Translations under genes and position numbers: made by a program
Notes under the pieces: model-generated
The model's database searches: none
What the model saw: only the letters and a program-made list of their open reading frames with translations
What the model was told of the DNA's origin: nothing
In this document: piece after piece, positions 17,955-26,337 of the stretch
Numbering within the stretch: the first letter of the stretch is position 1
How the letters are laid out: the number at the start of each line of letters is the position of its first letter
Assembly: GCA_017428925.1 (NCBI GenBank)
Contig: JAFRPY010000010.1
Coordinates: forward strand, 1-64,000
Source: Prevotella sp.
GTDB lineage: Bacteria; Bacteroidota; Bacteroidia; Bacteroidales; Bacteroidaceae
DNA: 64,000 bases
Direction of reading: 5' to 3'

Positions 17955-18280
17955 TGTTTTAAATAATAAAATTGTTATCGTGTCCTGCGCAACATGGCCA
18001 TGTAACTCTTCTACATGCCAGCGGTTACGCCGAAAAGCGGGTGCAAAATTACTACAAATAATGAAAAATGAAGAATGAAGAATGAAGAATTTGTTTGACC
18101 AGAACGTCTTTTAACATCTTTTCACGGGTTCTTTCGTATTTTTCTTACTCGCTTCATTAATTTTTTCGTAACTTTGGCTTCGCCGAACTTACTTAGCGCT
18201 CGGAAATTAAAAGAAAATCTCGCTTTCCTTTTGTATTTCGCTCGCTTTTTCGTAACTTTGCCACCAAAGAATAACCGATT
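17955..18280 (+). other. Intergenic region: rplS leader, AATGAAG repeats, two promoter boxes
   Basis: From left: the rplS 5' leader with its -7 box on the minus strand at 18044-18051; a short tandem of GAATGAA units at 18063-18085; then a plus-strand stretch in which TTTTTCGTAACTTTG occurs twice (-7 boxes TAACTTTG at 18169-18176 and 18253-18260), with GCGCTCGG between. The second box is 20 bases before the 5'-nucleotidase gene. No coding frame seen. Confidence 0.6.
18253..18260 (+). promoter_or_regulatory. -7 box for the split 5'-nucleotidase operon
   Basis: TAACTTTG, 20 bases upstream of the ATG at 18281. An identical box with the same preceding TTTTTCG lies 84 bases upstream. Confidence 0.55.
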
Positions 18281-19051
18281 ATGAAAACAAAAAACTTATT
18301 TTTCTTTGGATGCGCTGCCATCCTGTTGTTGACGGTATCCTGTCATTCTCATTATCAGCTTACGGGCGTGCAGCGCACGCGGATGCTCGTCGACAGCCGC
18401 TACGACCAGCAGCCCGACCAGCAGGCCGCTGCCTATATCATGCCTTTCAAGCTGCATGTGGACAGTATGATGAATCCCGTGGTGGGCCGAACGGCGCGCT
18501 ATATGGAACGGGGAACCCCCGAAGGACTGCTTTCCAATCTACTCCCCGACATCCTTGTCTGGGGAAGCCAGCGCTATGGCGAGACACCCGACTTTGCCGT
18601 ATATAACAATGGCGGCATACGTGCAGCGTTGCCTGCTGGCGATATCACGCTGGGCGACATCCTCGACGTGGCTCCCTTCGAGAACAAGATTTGTTTCGGT
18701 ACACTCAGTGGAAAAGATGTGCTCGAACTCTTCCAGCAGTTCACCATCATTGGTGCCCACGTGAGCCATGGCGTCTGCATTGTCTACGACAAGGATCTAA
18801 AATTGCGTGAGGCCACCATCAACGGCAAGCCCGTCGACCCCGAGGGCAGCTATCGTTTCGTCACCATCGACTATGTGGCGCAAGGCAACGACGGAATGAC
18901 AGCCTTCAAGAAAAAGACCGATTTCAAACCGCACAATACTGCTGCCGACAATAGCCGCGACATCATCACCGACTATTTCCGCGACAAGATGGCAAAGGGT
19001 GAGACCGTCGATGCCGAGATTGAAGGGCGCATACAATTCGAGAGTGAATAA
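18281..19051 (+). CDS. 5'-nucleotidase C-terminal (substrate-binding) domain lipoprotein
   Basis: 256 residues with a lipoprotein-type signal (LLLTVSCHSH, Cys21). The rest is the C-terminal domain of the UshA/5'-nucleotidase family: VYNNGGIRAALPAGDITLGD, the stretch around PFENKI, and YVAQGNDGM near the end, which form the base-binding pocket. It lacks the metal-binding phosphatase domain. That domain is encoded by the next gene, 26 bases downstream, so the enzyme is split into two proteins in the reverse of the usual domain order. Confidence 0.9.
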   Translation: MKTKNLFFFGCAAILLLTVSCHSHYQLTGVQRTRMLVDSRYDQQPDQQAAAYIMPFKLHVDSMMNPVVGRTARYMERGTPEGLLSNLLPDILVWGSQRYGETPDFAVYNNGGIRAALPAGDITLGDILDVAPFENKICFGTLSGKDVLELFQQFTIIGAHVSHGVCIVYDKDLKLREATINGKPVDPEGSYRFVTIDYVAQGNDGMTAFKKKTDFKPHNTAADNSRDIITDYFRDKMAKGETVDAEIEGRIQFESE

Positions 19052-19077
19052 TGGTAAAAGAGTAGTAATCAAAAAAA

Positions 19078-19956
19078 ATGACAGTCATGACAATGCTGAA
19101 ACAAATATTTTGCAAAAAGCTGATGCCCGCTCTCTTCTGCTGCATCATGCTGCAAGTTCCTTGCTCGCTGAATGCCCAGGACAAGCAATTGCTGATACTT
19201 CACACAAACGATACCCACAGCTGCATCATGCCGCTGAAGGAAACCCTGGCCGACACGGCACTGGCGGGTAGGGGAGGCTATATCAGACGAGTTGCCCTGG
19301 TCAAGCAGGAAAGGCTGAAGAATCCCGACTTGCTGCTCTTCGACAGTGGCGACTTCTCGCAGGGTTCATCATATTATACGCTCTACAAGGGTGATGTGGA
19401 AATCGACCTGATGAACCAGATGGGCTATGATGCTGCCACCATCGGCAACCATGAGTTCGATTTCGGGCTGGAGAACATGGCACGCCTGTTCCGCAGGGCC
19501 TCTTTCCCCATAGTATGCGCAAACTACGACTTCACGGGGACTCCTGTTGAGGGCACGGTGAAGCCATATATCATCATTCGCCGCAATGGTGTACGCATCG
19601 GTGTGTTCGGCCTGTCGCCCGAGTTGAAGGGACTTGTCGACGACAAGAACTGCGTGGGTGTGAAATTCCTCGATCCCGTAGAGACGGCCCGTAGCGTGGT
19701 TGCCGAACTGAAACGCAAGAAGTGCGACCTCATCATCTGCCTTTCCCATCTGGGATGGCTCGACAGTAAAATCTCCGACCAGAATTTCGTGGCACAGACG
19801 CGCGATATCGACCTGGTGCTCGGCGGTCACAGCCACACCTATTTCGAGACGCTGCAGTATGTGAGAAACCTCGACAATAAGGAGATAGCCAACGACCAGA
19901 ACGGCAAGAGTGCCATCTGGGTGGGACGCATCACACTTGACTTGAAGAAAAAGTAA
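19078..19956 (+). CDS. 5'-nucleotidase N-terminal metallophosphatase domain
   Basis: 292 residues with a signal peptide ending near LNAQ (about residue 34); a start at Met6 is also possible. It holds the dimetal phosphatase motifs: LHTNDTHS (Asp and His), FDSGDFSQGSSY, TIGNHEFDFG, LSHLG and LGGHSHTYFE. It would dephosphorylate nucleotides or similar substrates in the periplasm. It lacks the C-terminal nucleotide-binding domain, supplied by the gene just upstream; the two proteins probably act together. The convergent PorT-like gene ends 3 bases after its stop. Confidence 0.92.
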   Translation: MTVMTMLKQIFCKKLMPALFCCIMLQVPCSLNAQDKQLLILHTNDTHSCIMPLKETLADTALAGRGGYIRRVALVKQERLKNPDLLLFDSGDFSQGSSYYTLYKGDVEIDLMNQMGYDAATIGNHEFDFGLENMARLFRRASFPIVCANYDFTGTPVEGTVKPYIIIRRNGVRIGVFGLSPELKGLVDDKNCVGVKFLDPVETARSVVAELKRKKCDLIICLSHLGWLDSKISDQNFVAQTRDIDLVLGGHSHTYFETLQYVRNLDNKEIANDQNGKSAIWVGRITLDLKKK

Positions 19957-19959
19957 GGC

Positions 19960-20709
19960 TTATTCGAAATAGAAGGTCAGGGCAATAATCTTGCTCCGTG
20001 CATCGCTTACCGAGTTGGTGTACATACGCATGGTCTTGTCCTGCAGGTCGTCGGCATGCTTCATGTCGAGGGCGTTGGTGAGTCCTAACATGAACTTCAG
20101 TTCCGGCCGCAGCTTGAAGAAAGGAAGATAGAAGTCGCAGCCCAGTCCAACCTCAAAGAAAAGATCCATGCGTTTCATCTGCAAGTAGTCTTGCGACGCC
20201 CCCGAAAGGTTGAGCATCGGGTTAATGCCGGCCATGATGTAGGGCCGGTGGTTGTTGAAACGCTTTGCGGCAAAAATCAGGTCGGCCGCAGCAGAAATAT
20301 ACACGCTTTTCAGGTCCTGCTGTTCCGTCAGGTTCGATCCGTCTTCACGCTTGTCAGTCAGGTTGTTGAACATAAAGTGGCGGGTGCCGAAATACATGGC
20401 CGGTGCCAGACGGAAGGCAAAGTGCTCGGAAATACGTGCCTCGGCCAGCACACCCACGGTGAACCCCGCGTCCCATCGTACCTGGTCGCAGGTAATCGTC
20501 TTCTCCATCGTCGTGCCGTCGTCGTTTGTGATGATCTGCGGCCCTACATTCAGAAATTCCACATCCTGCAGATGCGTACCCACGAGCACGCCGAAGTGCA
20601 ACGGTCTCAGGTCGATGTACGGCTTGTTCTGTACGCTGCGCTCCTGGGCCTTCAGGCCGGTAGACGCCAGTGCAACGACGAGTAGTAGACAGAAAAATCT
20701 TTTCTTCAT
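19960..20709 (-). CDS. porT: PorT-like outer-membrane beta-barrel protein
   Basis: 249 residues: signal peptide (1-21, ending KAQ) followed by KPYIDLRPLHFGVLVG and an eight-strand barrel pattern ending in an aromatic residue (FYFE). The opening phrase and length match PorT, a protein needed for type IX secretion in Porphyromonas. Short type-IX-like tails on several secreted proteins in this window fit the presence of such a system. General small porins of similar size exist, so the symbol is likely but not certain. Confidence 0.72.
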   Translation of the reverse strand: MKKRFFCLLLVVALASTGLKAQERSVQNKPYIDLRPLHFGVLVGTHLQDVEFLNVGPQIITNDDGTTMEKTITCDQVRWDAGFTVGVLAEARISEHFAFRLAPAMYFGTRHFMFNNLTDKREDGSNLTEQQDLKSVYISAAADLIFAAKRFNNHRPYIMAGINPMLNLSGASQDYLQMKRMDLFFEVGLGCDFYLPFFKLRPELKFMLGLTNALDMKHADDLQDKTMRMYTNSVSDARSKIIALTFYFE

Positions 20710-20848
20710 TACCTCTAATAACGTCGGTTAGGCATTAATTATTGTCTAATCACCATAATTTGGTATTCTAATGCCTTGTTTTTTGTGAAATAAAGTTAAT
20801 CTGTGGCAGATTTGATACCCACAAATGATGATATTCCGAAAAACTTCT

Positions 20849-20856
20849 TATCTTTG
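20849..20856 (+). promoter_or_regulatory. -7 box of the ferredoxin gene
   Basis: TATCTTTG at 20849-20856, 64 bases upstream of the ferredoxin ATG. The -33 element is not clear. Confidence 0.45.
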
Positions 20857-20920
20857 CGGCTGTAAATACGTCTATAAGGTATTACGAAGAAACATTATTA
20901 ACAATTAAAACAATAACATT

Positions 20921-21091
20921 ATGGCTTACGTAATTGGAGAAGACTGTATCGCATGTGGAACATGTATCGACGAGTGCCCCGTAGAAGCAATCTCTGAGGG
21001 CGAGCGCTATTCAATTGATCCCGATGTGTGCACAGAGTGCGGTACTTGTGCAGGTGTTTGCCCCTCTGAGGCAATTTCTCTGCCCGAGTAA
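20921..21091 (+). CDS. 2[4Fe-4S] ferredoxin
   Basis: 56 residues, an electron carrier of the clostridial type in the cytoplasm. Two CxxCxxCxxxCP cluster motifs are complete: CIACGTCIDECP at residues 9-20 and CTECGTCAGVCP at 38-49, with the internal pseudo-twofold symmetry of the family. An ATG at 20921 follows an A-rich leader. It stands alone between divergent PorT-like and PAP2 genes, with its own promoter and a strong terminator, as is common for highly expressed ferredoxins. Confidence 0.96.
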   Translation: MAYVIGEDCIACGTCIDECPVEAISEGERYSIDPDVCTECGTCAGVCPSEAISLPE

Positions 21092-21102
21092 TTGAAACGC
21101 AG

Positions 21103-21143
21103 TTTTTTTAGCGAACAAGAGAGAGCCATCCTTTGGGGTGGCT
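21103..21143. terminator. Terminator between ferredoxin and PAP2-barrel genes
   Basis: AACAAGAGAGAGCCATC faces GGTGGCTCTCTTGTT, giving a long stem with a two-base bulge followed by a short T run. It probably serves both convergent genes. Confidence 0.85.
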
Positions 21144-21202
21144 CTCTTGTTTGTCCTGCATGTATATTGGCGGAAGGACTGGTTCCATTTTGGGTGAAAG
21201 TT

Positions 21203-23020
21203 TTATATGTTCACCAGGAACGAGAGTCCCAGCGTCACGTGGTTCATGTGCTTGCGAGTGTTGTATTCTCTGGCATTCAGACCGATACCGTCGCTGTAAA
21301 CTTCCGTTGAAGTCGTCAGTGCAGCGTCCATCAGAAAACTGGCGCCAGAGGTCATGCCTTTCTGTGCGAAGTGGAAGGGATCGTAGGTGGCGGTGAAGTT
21401 CTTGCGTGTGTAGTCGTAGTCGCAGAAGATGCGCCATGAAAAATTGCTCTTGTAGCGATAGGTGAGCGAGATGCCCGTGCCATACGAGGTGGACGACTTG
21501 GCACCAACGGTGAGGTATTCCCATTCGTCGGTCCATTTCTGGCCCGTGTTGTTGGGGTACTGCAGGTCGTTGAACGATATGTCAGGGTCGCCTAAGACAT
21601 TTTGTTTTCCCTGACGGTTGTCGAGCGTCATCGTGTAGCTGATGTCTTTCATGTTGCCCTCAGCATAGCCGTCGATGTCAAGTTCCTGAGTGATGGAGCG
21701 ACCGATAAGTGCCTTTGCTCCCAGAGAGAAGTGGTTGCCGAGGGGCAGGTTGAAGTAGATACCGACGCTGCCGGTGAACTCGGTGATGTGGTCGCTCTTG
21801 ACGATGCCGTAGCTGTTGGTGACGGGAGCGTTGGCCGTATTGGTATTCTCGTCTGTACTGTAGCCCAGCTTTTTAAAGTAGGTCTCATCGTCCACGGCCT
21901 CGGGATATACTTCTGCATAGTGGGACTGCAGGCTCTGCCAAGCAAAATAGTCCTCGAAGGCAACAAAATTGGCAAAATCGCCAAAATCCTTTACCGACTG
22001 TGCCCTGACTCTTAGACGTCCACCTACGCCGACGTACTTGTTGAAGAAGTAGGCTCCTTCACCATCGACCACCGTGGCGGCACGGAATTTCAGGTTCATC
22101 GTCTGTCCCTGACCTTCGAAATCGAGGTCCTTGTTGCCGAGACCCACACCCATGGAGATGCTGAAGAAAGACGGCTTCTCGTTATCCAGCAACAGGTCGT
22201 TGCGCAGCAGTCCCTTCTCCTTGAACATCAGGTCGCAAAGGGCATAGCCCAACTCGGTTGACATGATACCAATGCCGGCACCCGACATGACATCGCTAAT
22301 CCAGTGACGGTTGTTCAGCACACGCATCACACCCGTTGCCGTGGCCACACCGTAGCCGGCCACCGACCACCAGGGCGAGCGGGTGAGTCCATATTCCTTG
22401 TGGAGCAACGAGGCACCGACGAAGGCCGTTGCCGTGTGGCCCGAGGGCCACGAGTTGGCGGTGGAGCCGTCGGGGCGCATTTCCTTGGCCGTATACTTGA
22501 TGCCATTGACTAAACCTGCCATGATGGCGTATGACGCTCCGGCACTTGCCAGCAGGCGGGGCCAGTCGCTGCGACCTTCATATCCGCCCAGTTTCAGTCC
22601 GACCACCATTGCGGGGCCGAAGAATTGTGTGTAGTCGTCGATGCCCGTCTTGAAGTCTGTCAAAAGTTGGGTGTTCTTCTTGCCACCCTGCTCCGCCTTG
22701 GCGTTGACGCGGAACATGGCCTTGTCGCCCTTGAGTGCCAGACCGCCCAAGAACAGGGGTACGCCCACGAAGGTCAGGTCGTCCATGAATTCGTAGGGCT
22801 TGACGTCTGGATTCGTTTTCGTCTTGAAGAAGTCAAAGTCAAACTTTGGACTGGCCGAAGGTGACGTCATGTTGAAATTGAGGGTAGACGGTTCGGAAAG
22901 GTTAACCGGTTCGGCCTTCACTTCGGGCGCTTCGGTCGTCAGTGGTTCCGTGTCTTGATTGTTCTCTGCGTTGACCTGAATTGTCAGGGCAAGAGCAATA
23001 AGTAAAAAAAACTGTTTCAT
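21203..23020 (-). CDS. PAP2-family phosphatase fused to an outer-membrane beta-barrel
   Basis: 605 residues with a signal peptide (1-18). The PAP2 acid-phosphatase signature is complete: K175-x6-R182-P, P192-S-G-H195 and R233-x5-H239-x3-D243. From about residue 285 the chain becomes a beta-barrel (alternating strands ending FLVNI). PAP2 enzymes act on lipid phosphates such as undecaprenyl diphosphate or lipid A; with a barrel attached, the target is probably an outer-membrane lipid, but this is inference. The linker at 20-60 is acidic and Pro-rich. The antiporter gene ends 11 bases upstream, so the two may share a transcript. Confidence 0.85.
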   Translation of the reverse strand: MKQFFLLIALALTIQVNAENNQDTEPLTTEAPEVKAEPVNLSEPSTLNFNMTSPSASPKFDFDFFKTKTNPDVKPYEFMDDLTFVGVPLFLGGLALKGDKAMFRVNAKAEQGGKKNTQLLTDFKTGIDDYTQFFGPAMVVGLKLGGYEGRSDWPRLLASAGASYAIMAGLVNGIKYTAKEMRPDGSTANSWPSGHTATAFVGASLLHKEYGLTRSPWWSVAGYGVATATGVMRVLNNRHWISDVMSGAGIGIMSTELGYALCDLMFKEKGLLRNDLLLDNEKPSFFSISMGVGLGNKDLDFEGQGQTMNLKFRAATVVDGEGAYFFNKYVGVGGRLRVRAQSVKDFGDFANFVAFEDYFAWQSLQSHYAEVYPEAVDDETYFKKLGYSTDENTNTANAPVTNSYGIVKSDHITEFTGSVGIYFNLPLGNHFSLGAKALIGRSITQELDIDGYAEGNMKDISYTMTLDNRQGKQNVLGDPDISFNDLQYPNNTGQKWTDEWEYLTVGAKSSTSYGTGISLTYRYKSNFSWRIFCDYDYTRKNFTATYDPFHFAQKGMTSGASFLMDAALTTSTEVYSDGIGLNAREYNTRKHMNHVTLGLSFLVNI

Positions 23021-23031
23021 GATAATCTATT

Positions 23032-24759
23032 TTATTGGTTTTGTTCACGTTTATTTAGGTTTTCTGTAAATGTCTTGGTCATCAAGTCGCTCTGTTTCTT
23101 TGAAGTGGACGAGTTGAAGATGATGAACGCAACGGCTATCACTACGAATATGCCGTACATGCCCAGCTTGGGCATTGTACCGCCAATGATATAGGCAATG
23201 ATGGCGGCGCCGACGACAAGGCGAAGAATGGCACATGCAGAAATCTTGATACGTTCCAGGCGGCCTCCCTCATCCCAGAGTTTGTTGACGTTGTCGCTGT
23301 TGCCGCCCCGTCGCATCAGTGCCCAGAGGAAGGGCGAGCAGATAAACAGCGTGACAAAAGCTATGGCGAAACCCGACCAAGGCTCGGGCAGTATGCCCAT
23401 AATCAGTGGCGCGCCGTAATAGTACATGATGGCGATGACGGCCAGACAGAGCACGCTGTTGATGAGCATGATGGAGACATAATTCCGGAACTCGGCATTC
23501 CACAGTTGGCGCATCTCGTTGGTTTCTGACTCTTCAGTTTCCTCGGAGGCATTGCTCTCCATCCTGGCTATCCACTTTGACGGCAGCACACTTGCCACCA
23601 CGTTGTAGGCCGGTTTTGCCAGACGAATCATGTAGGGGGTGGTGAACGTCGTGAAGACGGACACGGCGACGACGATGGGGTAGAGGAAATCGCTGGTGAC
23701 GTGGAGCGAAGTGCCCAGTCCGGCGAGGATGAAGGCGAACTCGCCGATCTGTGTCAGCGAGAACGAGCATTGCATGGAGGTCTTCAGCGACTGTCCGGAA
23801 AGCAGGAAACCGCAGGTGCTCAACACGGTATGCCCCAGCATGATAGCGGCGATGATGCAGAGAATGGGCACAATATATTCGACGATGAGTGCCACATCGA
23901 CCATCATGCCGACAGAAACGAAGAAGATGGCACCGAAGAGGTTCTTGACCGGGGCCACCAGGTGCTCGATTTTCTGGGCCTCGACCGTTTCGGACAGGAT
24001 GCTGCCCATGACGAACGCACCGAAGGCGGCCGAGAATCCTACTGCCGATGCAAACACCACCATGCCGAAACAGAGGGCAAGGGCCGTGATGAGCAAGGTT
24101 TCTTCATTCATCAGTGGCTTTGCCTTTTTCAAGAAAATAGGGATGAGATAGATGCCCACCACGAACCACAGCACCAGGAAGAACCCTAACTGCAAAATGG
24201 ACGCGAGCATCTGAGTGCCCTCAAACTCCTTGCTGACGGCCAGCGTCGAGAGCATCACCATAAGCACGATGGCGAGGATGTCCTCGATGATGAGCACGCT
24301 GAGCACGAGGCCGGCGAAACGCTCGTTCCGCAGCCCCATGTCGTCGAAGGCCTTGAAGATGATGGTGGTCGACGACATGGCCAGCATGCCGCCTAAGTAG
24401 ATGCAGTCCATGTCGCTCCATCCGAACAGGTGGCCCGCAAGCGAGCCGACGTACATCATACCCAGGATGATGGCGACGGCAGCTATAATCGGTGCTGCAC
24501 CCATTTTCAGAATCTTCTTGAACGAAAACTCCAGGCCGAGGGCAAAAAGCAGGAAGATTACACCGATTTCGCTCCACACGTGTACGCCGTGCCCGTCGGT
24601 GACACTGGGCATGTAGGGCATGTTCGGAGAGGCGAGAAAACCTGCTACGATGTAACCCAGGACGATGGGCTGTTTGAGGCTCTTGAAAAGAAGTGTCATG
24701 ACACCTGCGCAAATGAGAATCAGCGCGAGGTCGGCGATCAGGGGCTCTAATTGTGACAT
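23032..24759 (-). CDS. CPA2-type monovalent cation:proton antiporter
   Basis: 575 residues with 12 or more membrane segments. The start has VLGYIVAGFLASPN and EIGVIFLLFALGLEFS, hallmarks of the KefB/KefC/CPA2 family; SSTTIIFKAF and GAFVMGSILSET mark the core helices. A charged linker (about 405-420, SEETEESETNE) leads to a further membrane region rather than to a TrkA-N domain, so the usual NAD-binding regulator is absent. It exchanges Na+ or K+ for protons at the inner membrane. A TATCTTTG box (minus strand, 24833-24840) lies about 75 bases upstream. Confidence 0.9.
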   Translation of the reverse strand: MSQLEPLIADLALILICAGVMTLLFKSLKQPIVLGYIVAGFLASPNMPYMPSVTDGHGVHVWSEIGVIFLLFALGLEFSFKKILKMGAAPIIAAVAIILGMMYVGSLAGHLFGWSDMDCIYLGGMLAMSSTTIIFKAFDDMGLRNERFAGLVLSVLIIEDILAIVLMVMLSTLAVSKEFEGTQMLASILQLGFFLVLWFVVGIYLIPIFLKKAKPLMNEETLLITALALCFGMVVFASAVGFSAAFGAFVMGSILSETVEAQKIEHLVAPVKNLFGAIFFVSVGMMVDVALIVEYIVPILCIIAAIMLGHTVLSTCGFLLSGQSLKTSMQCSFSLTQIGEFAFILAGLGTSLHVTSDFLYPIVVAVSVFTTFTTPYMIRLAKPAYNVVASVLPSKWIARMESNASEETEESETNEMRQLWNAEFRNYVSIMLINSVLCLAVIAIMYYYGAPLIMGILPEPWSGFAIAFVTLFICSPFLWALMRRGGNSDNVNKLWDEGGRLERIKISACAILRLVVGAAIIAYIIGGTMPKLGMYGIFVVIAVAFIIFNSSTSKKQSDLMTKTFTENLNKREQNQ

Positions 24760-24908
24760 AATCTACAAATAAACTAACTTCAATAACCTTAGTGCTGCAA
24801 AATAAAGCAACTGAATTTCCTCAATGACATGGCAAAGATAAGCATAAAATCCGAGAATTTGGCTATTTTTGGTTAATTTTTTTTAGTTTTGGATAAAATT
24901 GACATTAA

Positions 24909-24941
24909 AAAAGGCAGCAAGGATGGATTTCCCTTGCTGCC
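24909..24941 (-). terminator. Terminator of the small porin gene
   Basis: GGCAGCAAGG faces CCTTGCTGCC (10-base stem, nine-base loop). On the minus strand it is followed by a T run, just after the stop of the porin gene. Confidence 0.9.
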
Positions 24942-24970
24942 CCGTGAATGTCGACGTTGTTTACTTTCTC

Positions 24971-25504
24971 TTAGAAATTGTAATAGACGGAGAACTGCAG
25001 GTTGCTGCCGTCGATGCCGACGTTGAACTCGTCGCCCTTCACCTTGACGTCGTTGCGCTTCGTTGAAGCATGAACGTATGAGAGTGCGCCAATCTTGGTG
25101 ACGAAACTGATCTTGTCGTTCAGGTTTACGGCCACACCGGGGAACAGACCAGCACCGATGGCGTTCACCTTGACGTCGCCAACCTTCGTGTAGGCATAGT
25201 CCAAGCCCAGGTCAACGAAAGCGTTCACCATGCTCCACTTGGCGAAAGTGTAGCGGAGATAGGGAGCCACCTCGAAACCGTCACTCTTGACGTCGTCGCT
25301 CTTCGAATGTGTATAGCCCAGGCTTACACCAACGCTGATCTGGTCGTCGAGATTATAACCGAATTCGGGGAGAATCTTGAACTGGTCGGTCTTCACATCG
25401 TTGATGTCGCTATGGCTGTAGCCGATGCCGCCACCGATGTAGAACTGTGCATTCATAGTTGTTGCCATGGCAATGGCAGCAAGAGTCATCAAAATCTTTT
25501 TCAT
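24971..25504 (-). CDS. Small outer-membrane beta-barrel porin
   Basis: 177 residues from the ATG at 25504, chosen because it begins a clear signal peptide (MKKILMTLAAIAMATTMNAQ); the frame extends 35 codons upstream without one. The rest is an eight-strand barrel pattern (FYIGGGIGYSHS, VGVSLGYTHS, LQFSVYYNF) of the OmpA/OprF-like or opacity-protein fold. It has two repeated hairpins with DDVKS/DVKT loops. A TACCTTTG box on the minus strand lies at 25574-25581, 70 bases upstream. Exact function unknown. Confidence 0.85.
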   Translation of the reverse strand: MKKILMTLAAIAMATTMNAQFYIGGGIGYSHSDINDVKTDQFKILPEFGYNLDDQISVGVSLGYTHSKSDDVKSDGFEVAPYLRYTFAKWSMVNAFVDLGLDYAYTKVGDVKVNAIGAGLFPGVAVNLNDKISFVTKIGALSYVHASTKRNDVKVKGDEFNVGIDGSNLQFSVYYNF

Positions 25505-25762
25505 TTTCTTCGTGTTTTTTTTAATTAAACTTATGCAGCCTGTCATCTGCTGCGTTATCCTTAAAATCGGCTGCAAAGGTAAGCCTTTGGAGAAACAAAA
25601 GTGGAACATTCCCCTGAATTTTTCCCCAAAAAGGTTGTTTTATAGACATAAATCAAGAAATTCAGACAAAACATCCTAATATTCCTGATCCCGTGATTTT
25701 CCGTCCAAACTCATTGGGCGGGGCTGTGTTATATTTGCAGGGCTCACCCCATGCCTCTTATC

Positions 25763-25827
25763 AACCACCCCTGGCCCCTCCTTTCAAGGAGGAGAGAGCC
25801 CACCCCTGCCCCTCCCAAGGGGAGGGG
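25763..25827. repeat. Dispersed G/C-run palindromic repeat, copies 2a and 2b
   Basis: Two adjoining units: CCACCCCTGGCCCCTCC-TTTCAA-GGAGGAG and CCACCCCTGCCCCTCCC-AA-GGGGAGGGG. Each has a C-rich arm plus an inverted repeat. A partial third unit (GGCTCACCCC) starts at 25741. Confidence 0.75.
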
Positions 25828-26080
25828 AATACAATTTGAATTCGTTGTTTTGAGGAACTACATTTGCGTTCGATTTTTGAGGATTTTTGTCCCACTGGTG
25901 AAACGTAAAGAAATTTCTGAATTTTGGTGCACTGAGCGTCGCGTGGAAGTCATCAGACGTATGTTTGCCGTCAAATAAGCGAGTTTTAAGCCATTATCCA
26001 CAAGTCGTTGATAATGAGGTTTTTAGATTAATAATTCCGCTTCCAGACTTCCCTTTTTAATTTTCCTGACTTTAAAAGAT

Positions 26081-26125
26081 AGGCTTTCAGACTGTAATTG
26101 ACCGTCAATTGCAGTCTGAAAGCCT
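26081..26125. repeat. 45-base near-perfect palindrome
   Basis: Two 22-base arms (AGGCTTTCAGACTG... and its complement) flank a single central base with one mismatch that would be a G-U pair in RNA. It lies about 210 bases downstream of the large repeat-module surface protein. It may end that transcript, though no long T run follows. Confidence 0.8.
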
Positions 26126-26337
26126 TTTGTTTTGACTTTAATTCTTTGTCATTTGAACGCTGAAAGCCTATTTTTTGCAGTTCAAATCCTTATTTTTTGC
26201 TGAACAGATTCCGGTTTTTGCTTGTCAAAAGCCAAACTGATGGCGGAATTTGTTCAACCCCCCGAGCTATTTTGCTTCGGATTGCTGAGGTTAAATTGTC
26301 ATGGATTTTTCACATTCATACAATTTTTTCCCTGCGC

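Larger units (their letters stand above)
25505..26337. other. 833-base intergenic region with repeats and palindrome
   Basis: Contents: the porin leader and its -7 box (25574-25581); a cluster of the G/C-run palindromic repeat (25763-25827, with a partial copy before it); an open frame to 25978 with no start signal or recognisable domain; and a near-perfect 45-base palindrome at 26081-26125. Words ending in GAAAGCCT recur at about 26115 and 26160. No convincing gene is present. Confidence 0.55.

Noticed and set aside
25751-25978. A 75-residue open frame in the 833-base gap
   Set aside because: Its first third is the palindromic repeat; no start signal, no domain. The last part (VKRKEISEFW) looks weakly coding but cannot be supported.
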